A stretch of DNA of 64,000 nucleotides from Saccharomonospora viridis DSM 43017 (GTDB lineage: Bacteria; Actinomycetota; Actinomycetes; Mycobacteriales; Pseudonocardiaceae): assembly GCF_000023865.1 (NCBI RefSeq), contig NC_013159.1, forward strand, positions 3,932,001-3,996,000, in the 5' to 3' direction. The notes under the pieces were generated by a model, which saw nothing but the letters and a program-made list of their open reading frames with translations, was not told the origin of the DNA and searched no databases. This document shows positions 16,792-25,460 of the stretch, in pieces. Numbering within the stretch: the first letter of the stretch is position 1; each line of letters starts with the position of its first letter. The position numbers and the translations under genes are program-made.

Positions 16792-17739
16792 ATGATGATG
16801 AAACGCCTCGTGACGGGGATGGCAGCGCTGACTGCCGCAACCCTCGGTTACGCCGTCGCCATCGAACGTCGGCACTGGACTCTACGCACAGTAGAGCTGC
16901 CCGTGCTGGCCGAGGGCTCCCGACCCATCCGAGTGCTGCACGTGTCCGACCTGCACATGTTGCCGAGCCAGGAGTCCAAGCAACGCTGGGTCGCCGAACT
17001 CGACCGGCTCGAACCCGACCTCGTCGTCAACACCGGGGACAACCTCGCGCACCCCCAGGCGGTACCCGCCGTCCTGCGGGCCCTCAGACCACTGCTGAAC
17101 CGACCGGGCGTGTTCGTGTTCGGCAGCAACGACTACTACGCACCGAAACCGAAGAACCCGGCGCGCTACCTCATGCCGCAGGGGCGGAAGAAGCGCATCC
17201 ACGGCAACCGCCTGCCGTGGCGCGACCTGCGGGCCGCGTTCATCGAGCACGGTTGGCTGGACCTCACGCACGTACGACGCACGCTCACCGTGGCGGGGCA
17301 GAGCGTGTTCGCCGCGGGCGTGGACGACCCACACCTGCACCGCGACCGCTACACCGACATCATGGGCACCCCCGACCGGAAGGCCGCCCTGCGGCTGGGG
17401 GTGACGCACTCACCGGAACCACGCGTGCTCGACTCCTTCGCGGCCGACGGATACGACCTCGTGCTCGCGGGCCACACCCACGGCGGACAGCTCCGCGTGC
17501 CGGGCATCGGCGCACTGGTCACCAACTGCGAACTCGACAGGTCGCGGGCACGGGGGGCCTCACGTTGGGGCGCCGACATGTGGCTGCATGTCTCGGCCGG
17601 ACTCGGCACCTCACCGTATGCCCCCGCACGGTTCGCCTGTCCGCCGGAGGCGAACCTGTTGACGCTGGTCCCGAGGGGGTCCCGGCCCTTCGGGACGCGA
17701 AACCCGGCCCGCCGTCAAGCCGCCAGCAACGTCCGCTAG
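16792..17739 (+). CDS. Membrane-anchored metallophosphoesterase (Rv3683-like)
   Basis: A 315-residue calcineurin-like phosphoesterase with an N-terminal hydrophobic anchor (about 5-22). The metal motifs are all present: VLHVSDLH, VNTGDN, GSNDYY and GHTHGGQL. The three consecutive ATG codons leave the exact start open; AAGGA (16786-16790) lies just upstream. Relatives include YkuE-type enzymes acting on lipids or cell-wall precursors; substrate unknown. The stop codon overlaps the -10 of the following tRNA gene. Confidence 0.9.
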   Translation: MMMKRLVTGMAALTAATLGYAVAIERRHWTLRTVELPVLAEGSRPIRVLHVSDLHMLPSQESKQRWVAELDRLEPDLVVNTGDNLAHPQAVPAVLRALRPLLNRPGVFVFGSNDYYAPKPKNPARYLMPQGRKKRIHGNRLPWRDLRAAFIEHGWLDLTHVRRTLTVAGQSVFAAGVDDPHLHRDRYTDIMGTPDRKAALRLGVTHSPEPRVLDSFAADGYDLVLAGHTHGGQLRVPGIGALVTNCELDRSRARGASRWGADMWLHVSAGLGTSPYAPARFACPPEANLLTLVPRGSRPFGTRNPARRQAASNVR

Positions 17740-17742
17740 ACT
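17737..17742 (+). promoter_or_regulatory. -10 element of tRNA-Pro
   Basis: TAGACT lies 35 bases before the tRNA 5' end and shares its first three bases with the stop codon of the phosphoesterase gene. The expected -35 region (GTCAAG) is a poor match. Confidence 0.45.
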
Positions 17743-17777
17743 AAGGACCGACCCGCTGGGAAACCAGATGAAGACAT

Positions 17778-17851
17778 CGGGGTGTGGCGCAGCTTGGTAG
17801 CGTGCCTCGTTCGGGTCGAGGAGGTCGTGGGTTCAAATCCCGCCACCCCGA
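17778..17851 (+). tRNA. tRNA-Pro (CGG)
   Basis: The acceptor stem CGGGGTG (17778-17784) pairs with CACCCCG (17844-17850). The anticodon stem CCTCG/CGAGG encloses loop TTCGGGT, giving anticodon CGG. The T-arm holds GGTTCAAATCC, and the discriminator is A. CCA is not encoded. Confidence 0.97.
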
Positions 17852-17856
17852 CACAG

Positions 17857-17892
17857 CGGAGCCCCCGTCCGGGAAACCGGGCGGGGGCTCCG
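17857..17892 (+). terminator. Terminator of tRNA-Pro
   Basis: CGGAGCCCCCG (17857-17867) and CGGGGGCTCCG (17882-17892) are perfect complements, and CCGG/CCGG inside can extend the stem. It starts six bases after the tRNA. Confidence 0.85.
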
Positions 17893-17964
17893 CCTTTCAC
17901 ACTGCCTTTCACACTGCCTTTCACACTGCCTTTCACACTGCCTTTCACACTGCCTTTCACGCTC
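17893..17964. repeat. Tandem 12-bp repeat, five exact copies plus one degenerate
   Basis: CCTTTCACACTG is repeated exactly five times (17893-17952) and a sixth unit differs at two positions (17953-17964). The array lies between the tRNA terminator and the 3' end of the methyltransferase gene, outside any convincing coding region. A phase-variable tract, protein-binding array or simple slippage product are all possible. Confidence 0.95.
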
Positions 17965-17981
17965 GCCTCACGTTCGACGGG

Positions 17982-18743
17982 TCAACGCACGGCCACCGTC
18001 TCCACCCAGCATTCGCTGACCTCCCCCTGACCTCCCCGCACCCACATCCACGCGGAACGGGCCGCGCTCGCCAGCTGCGGGTCCATGTCGTCGCTCGCGT
18101 CCAACGCCTCGGCCAGCTCGGTTTCGATGGTGCGCGCCAATCCCCGGTAGTCGTCGCCCGTGTAGTAGCGCGCCTTCGACCGCACGTCGCGGAATCCCGC
18201 GCGACGCACCCAGTCGTCCACGTGTCTGCCCGCGAACGGGTCACCGCCCTGGCGGTGACGCAGTAGAGTCCAGCCGCGCAAGGCCGCGTCGACGTTGGCG
18301 GTCTTGGGTTTGACCCGGGTGCGGCTCCAGTCCGGTGTCGACAGGGCGAGCACCCCGTCCGGTTTCAGCACCCTGGCGAACTCGGCGAGCACCAACACCG
18401 GGTCGGGCTCGCGTTCCAAAAGCCCATGGGCGTAGACCAGGTCGATACTACCCGAACTCACCGCCAAGGAGCGCACGTCACAGGCGACGAAGTCGACGGT
18501 GGACACTGCCGCCAGTTCACTCGCCCGCCGCACGTACTGCAGCTCGTCGACATCGGTGTCGAGCCCGATGACGTGTATCGGATGAACCGCCGTACCCAGG
18601 CTCGCAGTACTCCGTGCTCCCCCGCGATCCTCCTGCCGGACGCAACCGACGTGGAGCACCCGCATCCCCGGCCGCAGCAGCGGCAGCACGAAACCCGCGT
18701 GACCCTCCCACACGTCGCTAACCCTACGGACTGGCAGGATCAT
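17982..18743 (-). CDS. Class I SAM-dependent methyltransferase
   Basis: A 253-residue protein starting at ATG 18743, with motif I VLHVGC, an acidic residue after strand 2 (VIGLDTD), VDFVACDVRSL and IDLVYAHGLLE typical of Methyltransf_11-type folds, and a VLKPDGVLALSTP strand. The frame is open further upstream, but that would run through the divergent peptidase gene. Only four bases separate its ATG from the peptidase GTG, so both messages may be leaderless. The substrate is unknown; the shape resembles methyltransferases of sugars or lipids. Confidence 0.8.
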   Translation of the reverse strand: MILPVRRVSDVWEGHAGFVLPLLRPGMRVLHVGCVRQEDRGGARSTASLGTAVHPIHVIGLDTDVDELQYVRRASELAAVSTVDFVACDVRSLAVSSGSIDLVYAHGLLEREPDPVLVLAEFARVLKPDGVLALSTPDWSRTRVKPKTANVDAALRGWTLLRHRQGGDPFAGRHVDDWVRRAGFRDVRSKARYYTGDDYRGLARTIETELAEALDASDDMDPQLASAARSAWMWVRGGQGEVSECWVETVAVR

Positions 18744-18747
18744 CGGG

Positions 18748-20577
18748 GTGAACACACAACATCCGAGCCCCAGAGTTCCCGAGGCATTGTTCGGCGAGCC
18801 CGAACTGGAGGCCCGCTGGCGGGCCCGGTTCAGCGCGGCCCGGGTGTCGCTGCCGGAATGGGCGCTCGACGCTCCGCACGCCCGGCTGTATGTGTCCAAC
18901 GCCAGCGGGGTGTGGGAGCTCTACGCCTGGGACCAGGCCACCGACACCCACCGCCAGGTCACCGACCGGCCCAACGGCACTCTGCACGGCACACTGTCAC
19001 CGGACGGCGCGTGGATCTGGTGGTTCAACGACACCGACGGTGACGAGTTCGGTACGTGGGTGCGGGAACCGTTCGGCGGTGGCGCGAAACCCGTGCCCGC
19101 GCTGCCCGACGTGCCCGCGGGGTATCCGGCGGGGCTGGAGATCGGACACCGCCTGGTCGCGGTGGGTGTGTCCACCGACGACGGCAGTGCCCTGTACGCG
19201 CATCGCGATGGCCGGACCGAACGGTTCTACGCCAACGAGAACGACGCCGAGGTGGCCGCGCTGTCACGTGACGAGCGGCTGCTCGCGATCGGGCACTCCG
19301 AACACGGTGATTCCCGACACCCGGCGTTGCGTGTGCTCAGCAGCGACGGTTTCGACGTCGTGGCGGAGAAATGGGACGGCGAGGGCAAAGGACTGACCGC
19401 CCTGGCGTTCTCGCCGCGCAAGGGTGATCCGCGGCTGCTGGTGCAGCACGAGCGGCGCGATCGGGAGGAACTGCTGGTCTGGGACGTCGAGGCCGACACC
19501 GAGACCGAACTCGACATCGACCTGCCCGGCGAACTCGTCGGCGATTGGTATCCCGACGGTGAGGCGCTGCTGATCGCCCAGTTCGACAAGGGACGCAGCA
19601 AGCTGTACCGGTACGAACTCGCGACGGCGACGTTGACCCCACTCGACACCCCGCCGGGTTGGATCGGCGGCGCGGGCGCCCGACCCGACGGCGCGGTGGA
19701 GTACACGTGGTCGAACGCGGCCGAACCGCCCCTCGTCCGGGTGCGCGAACCCGGTGGTGAGGACCGGGTGCTGATCACTCCCCCCGGGGAACGCGCTCCC
19801 GGCTCCCGTCCACTCACCGACGCGTTCGTGGACGGGCCCGGCGGGCAGGTGCACGCGCTGGTGTCCACGCCGGAGAACGACACCCGTCCCGCGCCGACCG
19901 TGTTCCTGCTGCACGGGGGTCCCCACTCGGCGGACGAGGACCGTTTCTCGGCCTACCGGGCCGTGTGGGTGGACGCCGGGTTCACCGTGATCGAGGTGAA
20001 CTACCGCGGGTCCACCGGGTACGGCTCGGCGTGGCGGGACGCCATCGAGGGGCGCCCCGGGCTGACCGAACTGGAGGACGTGGCGGCGGTGCACGACTGG
20101 GCCGTGTCCCAGGGACTCGCCGATCCCGACAAGTGCGTGGTCACGGGTGCCTCGTGGGGCGGTTACCTCACACTGCTGGCGCTGGGTACGCAGCCCGACC
20201 GGTGGGCCGCGGGGATCGCCGGGGTCCCGGTGGCCGACTACGTCACCGCCTACGCCGACGAGATGGAACAGCTGCGCGCGTTCGACCGGGCGCTGTTCGG
20301 CGGCTCCCCCTCCGAGGTGCCCGACGTGTACGAGAGGTGCTCACCGATCACCTACGTCGACGAGGTGAGGGCACCCGTGCTCATCCTGGCCGGGGACAAC
20401 GACCCGCGTTGCCCGATCCGACAGATCGAGAACTACCTCGACCGACTGGCGGCACGCGGTGCCGACTACGAGTTCTACCGCTACGACGCCGGCCACGGCT
20501 CGCTGGTGGTCGCCGAGACCATCAAGCAGGTCGCCATCGAGGTGCACTTCGCCCAGCGGGTGCTCGGACTGGTGTGA
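18748..20577 (+). CDS. S9-family serine peptidase (acylaminoacyl/prolyl oligopeptidase type)
   Basis: A 609-residue cytosolic peptidase with an N-terminal beta-propeller (about 30-370, with repeated blade-like segments such as LYAWDQATD and LLVWDVEAD) and a C-terminal alpha/beta-hydrolase domain. The triad is Ser469 (GASWGG), Asp552 (GDNDPRCP) and His583 (AGHGS). Such enzymes cleave short peptides or remove N-acyl residues. It ends before a strong bidirectional hairpin shared with dps. Confidence 0.92.
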   Translation: MNTQHPSPRVPEALFGEPELEARWRARFSAARVSLPEWALDAPHARLYVSNASGVWELYAWDQATDTHRQVTDRPNGTLHGTLSPDGAWIWWFNDTDGDEFGTWVREPFGGGAKPVPALPDVPAGYPAGLEIGHRLVAVGVSTDDGSALYAHRDGRTERFYANENDAEVAALSRDERLLAIGHSEHGDSRHPALRVLSSDGFDVVAEKWDGEGKGLTALAFSPRKGDPRLLVQHERRDREELLVWDVEADTETELDIDLPGELVGDWYPDGEALLIAQFDKGRSKLYRYELATATLTPLDTPPGWIGGAGARPDGAVEYTWSNAAEPPLVRVREPGGEDRVLITPPGERAPGSRPLTDAFVDGPGGQVHALVSTPENDTRPAPTVFLLHGGPHSADEDRFSAYRAVWVDAGFTVIEVNYRGSTGYGSAWRDAIEGRPGLTELEDVAAVHDWAVSQGLADPDKCVVTGASWGGYLTLLALGTQPDRWAAGIAGVPVADYVTAYADEMEQLRAFDRALFGGSPSEVPDVYERCSPITYVDEVRAPVLILAGDNDPRCPIRQIENYLDRLAARGADYEFYRYDAGHGSLVVAETIKQVAIEVHFAQRVLGLV

Positions 20578-20592
20578 CCGGCCGAGCCCGTA

Positions 20593-20642
20593 CGACGAGG
20601 GCCACCCACCGCCTCCGATGCGGGCGGGGGTGGCCCTCGTCG
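20593..20642. terminator. Bidirectional terminator between S9 peptidase and dps
   Basis: CGACGAGGGCCACCC (20593-20607) and GGGTGGCCCTCGTCG (20628-20642) form a perfect 15-bp stem between two converging genes. Confidence 0.85.
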
Positions 20643-20652
20643 CGGGTCCGGG

Positions 20653-21129
20653 TCAGGCTTTCTGCGCCTGCCACATCCAGTGCTGCTTCTCCATCTCCTC
20701 TGCGATCTCGATCAGCAGGTCCTGGGTGACGAGGTCGCTTTTGTCGGTTTCGTCGATGCCCATCCGCAACCGTTGGATCAACCGACCGAGGGTGTCGACG
20801 ATCTTGTCGACGGTCAGGTCGGTGCTCTGCCAGCTCTCCGGATACTCCGGCAGGCTGGAGTTCTCCACCACCGTCTTGGCCTTACCGTTCGGCGACACCC
20901 CGATGGCGCTCGCCCTTTCGGCCACGTCGTCGACGAAACGGCGTGCTGCTGACACCAGTTCGTCGAGCTGCAGATGCACGCTGCGGAAGTGCCTGCCCAC
21001 GACGTTCCAATGCGCCTGCTTGGCGATCAGACTGAGGTCGATGAGGTCGACGAGGGTCGACTGCAGGACGTTCGCCGTCACCTCTTTGTCGCTCTCCTTG
21101 AGCGGCCCCTTGAGTGGCGAGTTCGCCAT
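20653..21129 (-). CDS. dps: Dps-type ferritin-like DNA protection protein
   Basis: A 158-residue Dps. The inter-subunit ferroxidase ligands are all in register with the E. coli protein: His40, His52, Asp56, Asp67 and Glu71 (spacing 12, 4, 11, 4). The N terminus contains several lysines (residues 7, 11, 15) that may contact DNA. It should oxidise Fe(II) with peroxide, store iron and compact DNA in starvation. A clear GGGAGGGA precedes the ATG. It is transcribed alone and away from the FMN reductase gene upstream. Confidence 0.95.
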   Translation of the reverse strand: MANSPLKGPLKESDKEVTANVLQSTLVDLIDLSLIAKQAHWNVVGRHFRSVHLQLDELVSAARRFVDDVAERASAIGVSPNGKAKTVVENSSLPEYPESWQSTDLTVDKIVDTLGRLIQRLRMGIDETDKSDLVTQDLLIEIAEEMEKQHWMWQAQKA

Positions 21130-21194
21130 CGTGCTGTCCCTCCCTGCACTCGTCGGATGCGTCGGGCCGACGTCCGTTGCAGAGGGGCTACCCG

Positions 21195-21794
21195 TCAGCG
21201 GGAGGCCGGAAACTCGACGGAGGCCTGAGCGCGGGCGAACTCGACGACTTGACGTCCGATGAGGCGCAGTTGGTCGGCCACCTTGTCCTCCGACACACCA
21301 CCCGCGGCGTCGAAGGTGACCTCGGCGGTGTTCACCGCGCCCCCCATGGGCGTCGGCCAGCCTCGGAGTGCGTGCGCGACCGTGCGCAGCTGGTCGAGGG
21401 TCGTGACGGCCGCCTGCCAGCCGTACGCCACGGCTATCAGGCCCACCGCCCGGCCGTGCAGGTACGGACGCGTGTCCTGGCGCAGGTCCTCGACGTAGTC
21501 CAGGGCGTTCTTGACCAGTCCGGTGGGACCGCCGTGGTAACCGGGCGAAACGATGATCACGCCGTCCGCCTCGCGGACCGCTTCCACCAGTCGGACGGCC
21601 TCGGGCGTGCGCTCCTCGGCGGCGGCGTCGTAGAACGGCAGCACCAGTTGACGCCCCGTCACGGCGGTGGTGATGGCTCCGGCCTCCTCGGCTCCGGCGA
21701 GGGCGACGCGCAGAGCCCGCTCCGACTGTGAGCCTTCGCGGAGGGAGCCGCCGAGCCCGAGGACTTTGATCGCACGTGTAGCTGTCACGCCCAC
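21195..21794 (-). CDS. NADPH-dependent FMN reductase
   Basis: A flavodoxin-like protein of about 199 residues with GLGGSLREGSQSE as the FMN phosphate loop and VIIVSPGYHGGPTGLVKNALDY as the isoalloxazine-binding loop, both typical of the NADPH:FMN reductase/ArsH-like family. GTG codons at 21794 and 21788 both fit as start; longer versions reach into the divergent esterase region. It probably supplies reduced flavin or acts as a quinone/azo reductase. It lies 65 bases upstream of dps on the same strand. Confidence 0.85.
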   Translation of the reverse strand: MGVTATRAIKVLGLGGSLREGSQSERALRVALAGAEEAGAITTAVTGRQLVLPFYDAAAEERTPEAVRLVEAVREADGVIIVSPGYHGGPTGLVKNALDYVEDLRQDTRPYLHGRAVGLIAVAYGWQAAVTTLDQLRTVAHALRGWPTPMGGAVNTAEVTFDAAGGVSEDKVADQLRLIGRQVVEFARAQASVEFPASR

Positions 21795-21909
21795 GAGGCT
21801 AAACGCTCGACTTAGGTGCAGGGCTATGACCGAAGGAACTGCGTCACATCTGGCCACATCAACCTACCGGCGAGTAGCCTTTGGGCGTCACCGGCGACGG
21901 GAGGAACAC

Positions 21910-22971
21910 GTGACGATACCGGCCAACATTCGCGTCCAGGCTGCGGCCGCACAATTGCTCTACGCACTGCCCCGCCCCCTGCGCCGCCTGGTGGCGGGCA
22001 AGCCCGTACGTCTCGACGGCCAGGAACTCGCGCTTGATGCCCAACTCCTGCTACGCCTGCAACAGCTGTCGGGTGCGAGCCTGGTCAACGGGACGGTGGA
22101 ACACTCCCGAGCCGCGCTGGACGTCTCACGCCACCTGGTGAGCGGTAAGCCCATTCAGCCAGTTCTCACCCGGGAGGTGGCCATCCCGGGGCCACACGGC
22201 GAAGTGCCCGCCACGCTCTACACCCCCGACGGCCTGCCGACGGGTTCGGGAATGCTGGTCTTCTACCACGGCGGCGGCTGGGTGATCGGAAGCCGCCGAA
22301 GCCACGACAACACCGCACGCTTTCTCGCCAAGTACGCGGGGGTGCGGGTGCTGTCGGTCGAGTACCGGCTCGCGCCGGAACACCCGTTCCCGGCCGCGCA
22401 GGAGGACGCGCTCACGGCGTTCGACTTCGCGTACGAGAAGGCGGAGATCTTCGGCGCCGACCCCGGGCGGATAGCCGTGGGAGGCGACAGCGCGGGCGGC
22501 AACCTCGCCACCGTCACCGCATTGGTCACCACTCGGCGCGGCGGTCCCGCCCCGGCTTTCCAGCTGTTGCTGTACCCGGCCGTGGACGTCACCGAACGGC
22601 GTCGTTCCCGGGAGCTGTTCTCCGACGGGTTCTTCCTCACCGAGGAACACATGGTCTGGTTCATCGACCACTACGCACCCGCCGGCGTGGACCGCACCGA
22701 CCCCCGCTTGTCCCCTCTGCTGGCCGACGACGTCTCGGGGCTGCCGCCCGCCTACATCGCCACGGCCGGGTTCGACCCGTTGCGCGACGAAGGCGAGGCC
22801 TACGCGGCCAAACTCGCCGAAGCGGGAGTTCCCGTGGCACTGAGCAGGCAAGCCGACCTGATCCACGGGTACGCGAACTTCCTCGGCATCGGTAAACGGT
22901 TCCGGGAGGCGTTGGCGGAGGCCGCGGGCGCACTACGCATGGGGCTGAGCACACCCACGTCGAAGGACTGA
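21910..22971 (+). CDS. Hormone-sensitive-lipase family esterase
   Basis: A 353-residue esterase of the HSL (bacterial family IV) group. HGGGW (120-124) is the oxyanion loop, GDSAGG carries nucleophile Ser194, and FDPLRDEGE and LIHGYANF give the acid and His. The GTG at 21910 follows GGGAGGAA (21899-21906). The first 80 residues form the cap typical of mycobacterial Lip proteins. It likely hydrolyses short acyl esters. No signal peptide is evident. Confidence 0.93.
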   Translation: MTIPANIRVQAAAAQLLYALPRPLRRLVAGKPVRLDGQELALDAQLLLRLQQLSGASLVNGTVEHSRAALDVSRHLVSGKPIQPVLTREVAIPGPHGEVPATLYTPDGLPTGSGMLVFYHGGGWVIGSRRSHDNTARFLAKYAGVRVLSVEYRLAPEHPFPAAQEDALTAFDFAYEKAEIFGADPGRIAVGGDSAGGNLATVTALVTTRRGGPAPAFQLLLYPAVDVTERRRSRELFSDGFFLTEEHMVWFIDHYAPAGVDRTDPRLSPLLADDVSGLPPAYIATAGFDPLRDEGEAYAAKLAEAGVPVALSRQADLIHGYANFLGIGKRFREALAEAAGALRMGLSTPTSKD

Positions 22972-23637
22972 CCCGCATCCGAAACGGGAGGAGCGGAATC
23001 CGACGCGGGGCCGGATTCCGCTTCCCCCTCTTCCCGTGCGGTGGACGTTCACGTCCGAACATCCGGGGAGAGGGTTCTTACCACATGAACGAAACCCGGT
23101 CCACCGGTTCACATTCCCGCAGCTGGCCGGCTCCCACGCCATTCGAAAGCCGGGATCGCACGCTGTATCCGACGCCGCATCCGGCACCGTCGGATGGTCC
23201 CGTCGTGGAAGCTCCCGCCACGTCGATTCCCGGCACTCGGCTCCGAAGCGGACATTCGACCGGCTCGGCCCCGAAGGGTCGTACGACGTCGAGCCGGTCC
23301 GTCACGGCACCGCCCTCGTCTTCGTGTCGGCCGTCGACACCGCTGTCGCGATCACAGAACGATCGCGAAAAGACCACCCGGGACACGGCATACAGGCACG
23401 GGTCGGCGTCGCAAGGCGCCGGCACGACGCATTGCGCGGGCTCAACCCGCACTCGGATCGCGCACCGCTGTCGGTTCATCGGGCCGGCTCGTTAACGCGG
23501 TGGTTCCTACACCACGGACTCAAGCCCGCGAGCGAGTCCTATGGCAGGGCCGGGTCGTCGACCCGGTGACCACGGAAACGGCGAGTCGCCGGGGAGGAGT
23601 CGATCACGGACGATCCCGCGTCACGCGATCGTCGCGA
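22972..23637. other. 666-base region without a convincing gene
   Basis: Several overlapping open frames exist on both strands, none with recognisable motifs over its full length. In the plus frame ending at 23569, the stretch coded by about 23280-23420 (HGTALVFVSAVDTAVAI, then ARVGVARRR) has coding-like third positions and faintly recalls class III nucleotide-cyclase-like domains, but its flanks do not. It may be a decayed gene. Confidence 0.4.
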
Positions 23638-24093
23638 TCACACCCGTGCTTTTTCGTCCTGCTGTTGGCAGGCCGGGCACAGCCCCCAGAAGACGACCTC
23701 CGCCTCGTCAACGTCGAAACCGGCCGCGTCGGACGGTTCGAGACACGGCGCGGCCCCACGGACGCAGTCGACGTCCTCGGCACGGCCACACCGACGACAG
23801 ACGATGTGGTGGTGATTGTCCCCCGTCCGGGTCTCGAATCGGGCCGGGTGTCCCGCCGGTTCGATCCGCCTCACCAGGTTGGCGTTCGTGCAGGCACCGA
23901 GTACGTCGTAGATGGCCTGGGTGGAGACCGAGCCGAGCACGTCACGCACTCCCGCCGCGACCTGTTCGGCCGTGGCGTGCGGGTGGTCGGCGAGCCATTC
24001 GAGGACGGCCACCCGCGGCGCGGTGACCCTCAGTCCGGCCGCCCTGAGCTGATCCCGGGCGGGAACTCGCCGCTCGGCGGTGTGGGGACTCAC
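23638..24093 (-). CDS. Fur-family metal-dependent repressor
   Basis: A 151-residue Fur protein starting at GTG 24093, with AGGAAA nine bases before it. The winged helix occupies residues 10-80. HHH at 94-96 with VCRRC (Cys99, Cys102) and LCPAC (Cys139, Cys142) give the metal and structural zinc sites. Sequence style is FurA-like, but no katG is adjacent; instead an MFS transporter diverges from it. A palindrome in the 86-base gap is a likely operator. Confidence 0.9.
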   Translation of the reverse strand: MSPHTAERRVPARDQLRAAGLRVTAPRVAVLEWLADHPHATAEQVAAGVRDVLGSVSTQAIYDVLGACTNANLVRRIEPAGHPARFETRTGDNHHHIVCRRCGRAEDVDCVRGAAPCLEPSDAAGFDVDEAEVVFWGLCPACQQQDEKARV

Positions 24094-24130
24094 CGTGGCG
24101 ACTTTCCTGGAGCTAGTCAAATTATCACCG

Positions 24131-24141
24131 TGAGTTACTCA
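24131..24141. promoter_or_regulatory. Palindrome in the fur/MFS divergent gap
   Basis: TGAGTTACTCA is symmetrical around one base, inside AT-rich sequence between two divergent genes. It is a candidate operator for autoregulation by the Fur protein and for control of the transporter. Confidence 0.4.
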
Positions 24142-24179
24142 TCGATCACAGAGAAAAACACTTGTACGTTCGTGCCACA

Positions 24180-25460
24180 ATGCTGTTTCGTCGGCATGTG
24201 CCCCTCCAGTCGTACCGACAGCTCCTGCGCACCCCCGCGCTTCCGACCTCGATGCTGCTTCTGCTGCTCAGCCGTGTTCCCCTCATCGCCTCGGGCATCA
24301 CCCTGACCCTGCACGTGGTCGGTGACCTCGGACGCGGCTACGGCGCGGCCGGACTCGCCGGAACCGCCACCATGCTCGGCTCGGCCCTGGGTGCCCCCGT
24401 ACTCGGACGTATGATCGACCATCACGGACTGCGACCTGTTGTCGCCCTCTGCGGAGTCACCTCGTGCGGGTACTGGTTGAGCACCCCGTACCTGCCCTAC
24501 GAGGTACTGCTGCTGGCCGCGCTGCCAGCAGGGGCGTTGGTGATGCCCGCGGGTTCCATCTCCCGCCAGGTTATCGCTGCCCTCGTACCCCCCGTCCACC
24601 GCCGTACGGCGTTCTCCATGGACCAGGTCGGTATCGAACTGGCCTACATCAGCGGTCCGGTACTGGCGATATTGGTGAGCACGCAGTACTCCACCTCCGC
24701 CGCGTTGACCGGCATCGGCGTGGCGAACGGAGTGCTGGCGTTCGCCCTGTGGTATCGCAACCCACCCGTGCGGTCGGCGGAGGAAAGCGCACTGCCCACG
24801 CAACGCCCCGCGCCACGGTCGTGGGTGACCGGGCGCTTCGTCGCCGCTTTGCTCGTGGCGACGGGTGCCACGTTCGTGCTCATCGGAGTGGAACTGACGA
24901 CCATCGCGGCCCTGCGCGCCTCCGGCGACGTGGCCTGGACCGGAGTCGTGCTCGCCGTCATGGGCGTGGCGTCCCTCACCGGCGGGGTGATCTACGGCTC
25001 CGCCCGCCGCTCACTGTCCCAACTGACCTTGATGACGCTGCTCGTGCTGCTCACCCTGCCGGTCGGACTCGCGGCCCAGCCCTGGTGGCTGCTCGCGTTG
25101 GCGGTGATCCCCTTGAACCTCCTGTGCGCGCCGACCCTCGCGGCCACCGCGGAGACCATCAGCAACGCCGTGCCCCACACCGTTCGCGGAACGGCCATGG
25201 GACTGCAGGACTCAGCCACCCGACTCGGATTCGCGCTCGGCAGCCCCGTCGTCGGATTCGTCCTCGACCGGGTCGAACCCGGCTGGGGCTTCGTCACCGC
25301 CGCCGGCTGCGGCCTCGGCTTCGCCGCCGTCGGTGCCGCCCTGTCGGTCCGGAGTCGGAAACGGGACTCGTCCGCGACCACGGATCAAAGACACGCCCGG
25401 CGCAGTTCGTCCAAACGCCCCAGGTTGCGCTCCAACCAAGCGGAGAAGTCACTCAAGTGA
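24180..25460 (+). CDS. MFS transporter
   Basis: A 426-residue membrane protein with about twelve hydrophobic helices and an MFS-type loop GRMIDHHGLRPVV after helix 2. ATG at 24180 was chosen over an upstream TTG at 24162. The divergent Fur gene suggests a metal-linked or peroxide-linked exporter, but no substrate can be read. The hydrophilic C terminus overlaps the convergent lipoprotein gene by 76 bases, which suggests the last 25 residues are not conserved. Confidence 0.82.
   Translation: MLFRRHVPLQSYRQLLRTPALPTSMLLLLLSRVPLIASGITLTLHVVGDLGRGYGAAGLAGTATMLGSALGAPVLGRMIDHHGLRPVVALCGVTSCGYWLSTPYLPYEVLLLAALPAGALVMPAGSISRQVIAALVPPVHRRTAFSMDQVGIELAYISGPVLAILVSTQYSTSAALTGIGVANGVLAFALWYRNPPVRSAEESALPTQRPAPRSWVTGRFVAALLVATGATFVLIGVELTTIAALRASGDVAWTGVVLAVMGVASLTGGVIYGSARRSLSQLTLMTLLVLLTLPVGLAAQPWWLLALAVIPLNLLCAPTLAATAETISNAVPHTVRGTAMGLQDSATRLGFALGSPVVGFVLDRVEPGWGFVTAAGCGLGFAAVGAALSVRSRKRDSSATTDQRHARRSSSKRPRLRSNQAEKSLK

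Noticed and set aside
17893-17964. CRISPR-like array
   Set aside because: Units are only 12 bp and directly adjacent, without spacers or cas genes.
23078-23479. 133-residue minus-strand frame
   Set aside because: No motif, poor start context and Cys/Arg composition typical of non-coding high-GC sequence.
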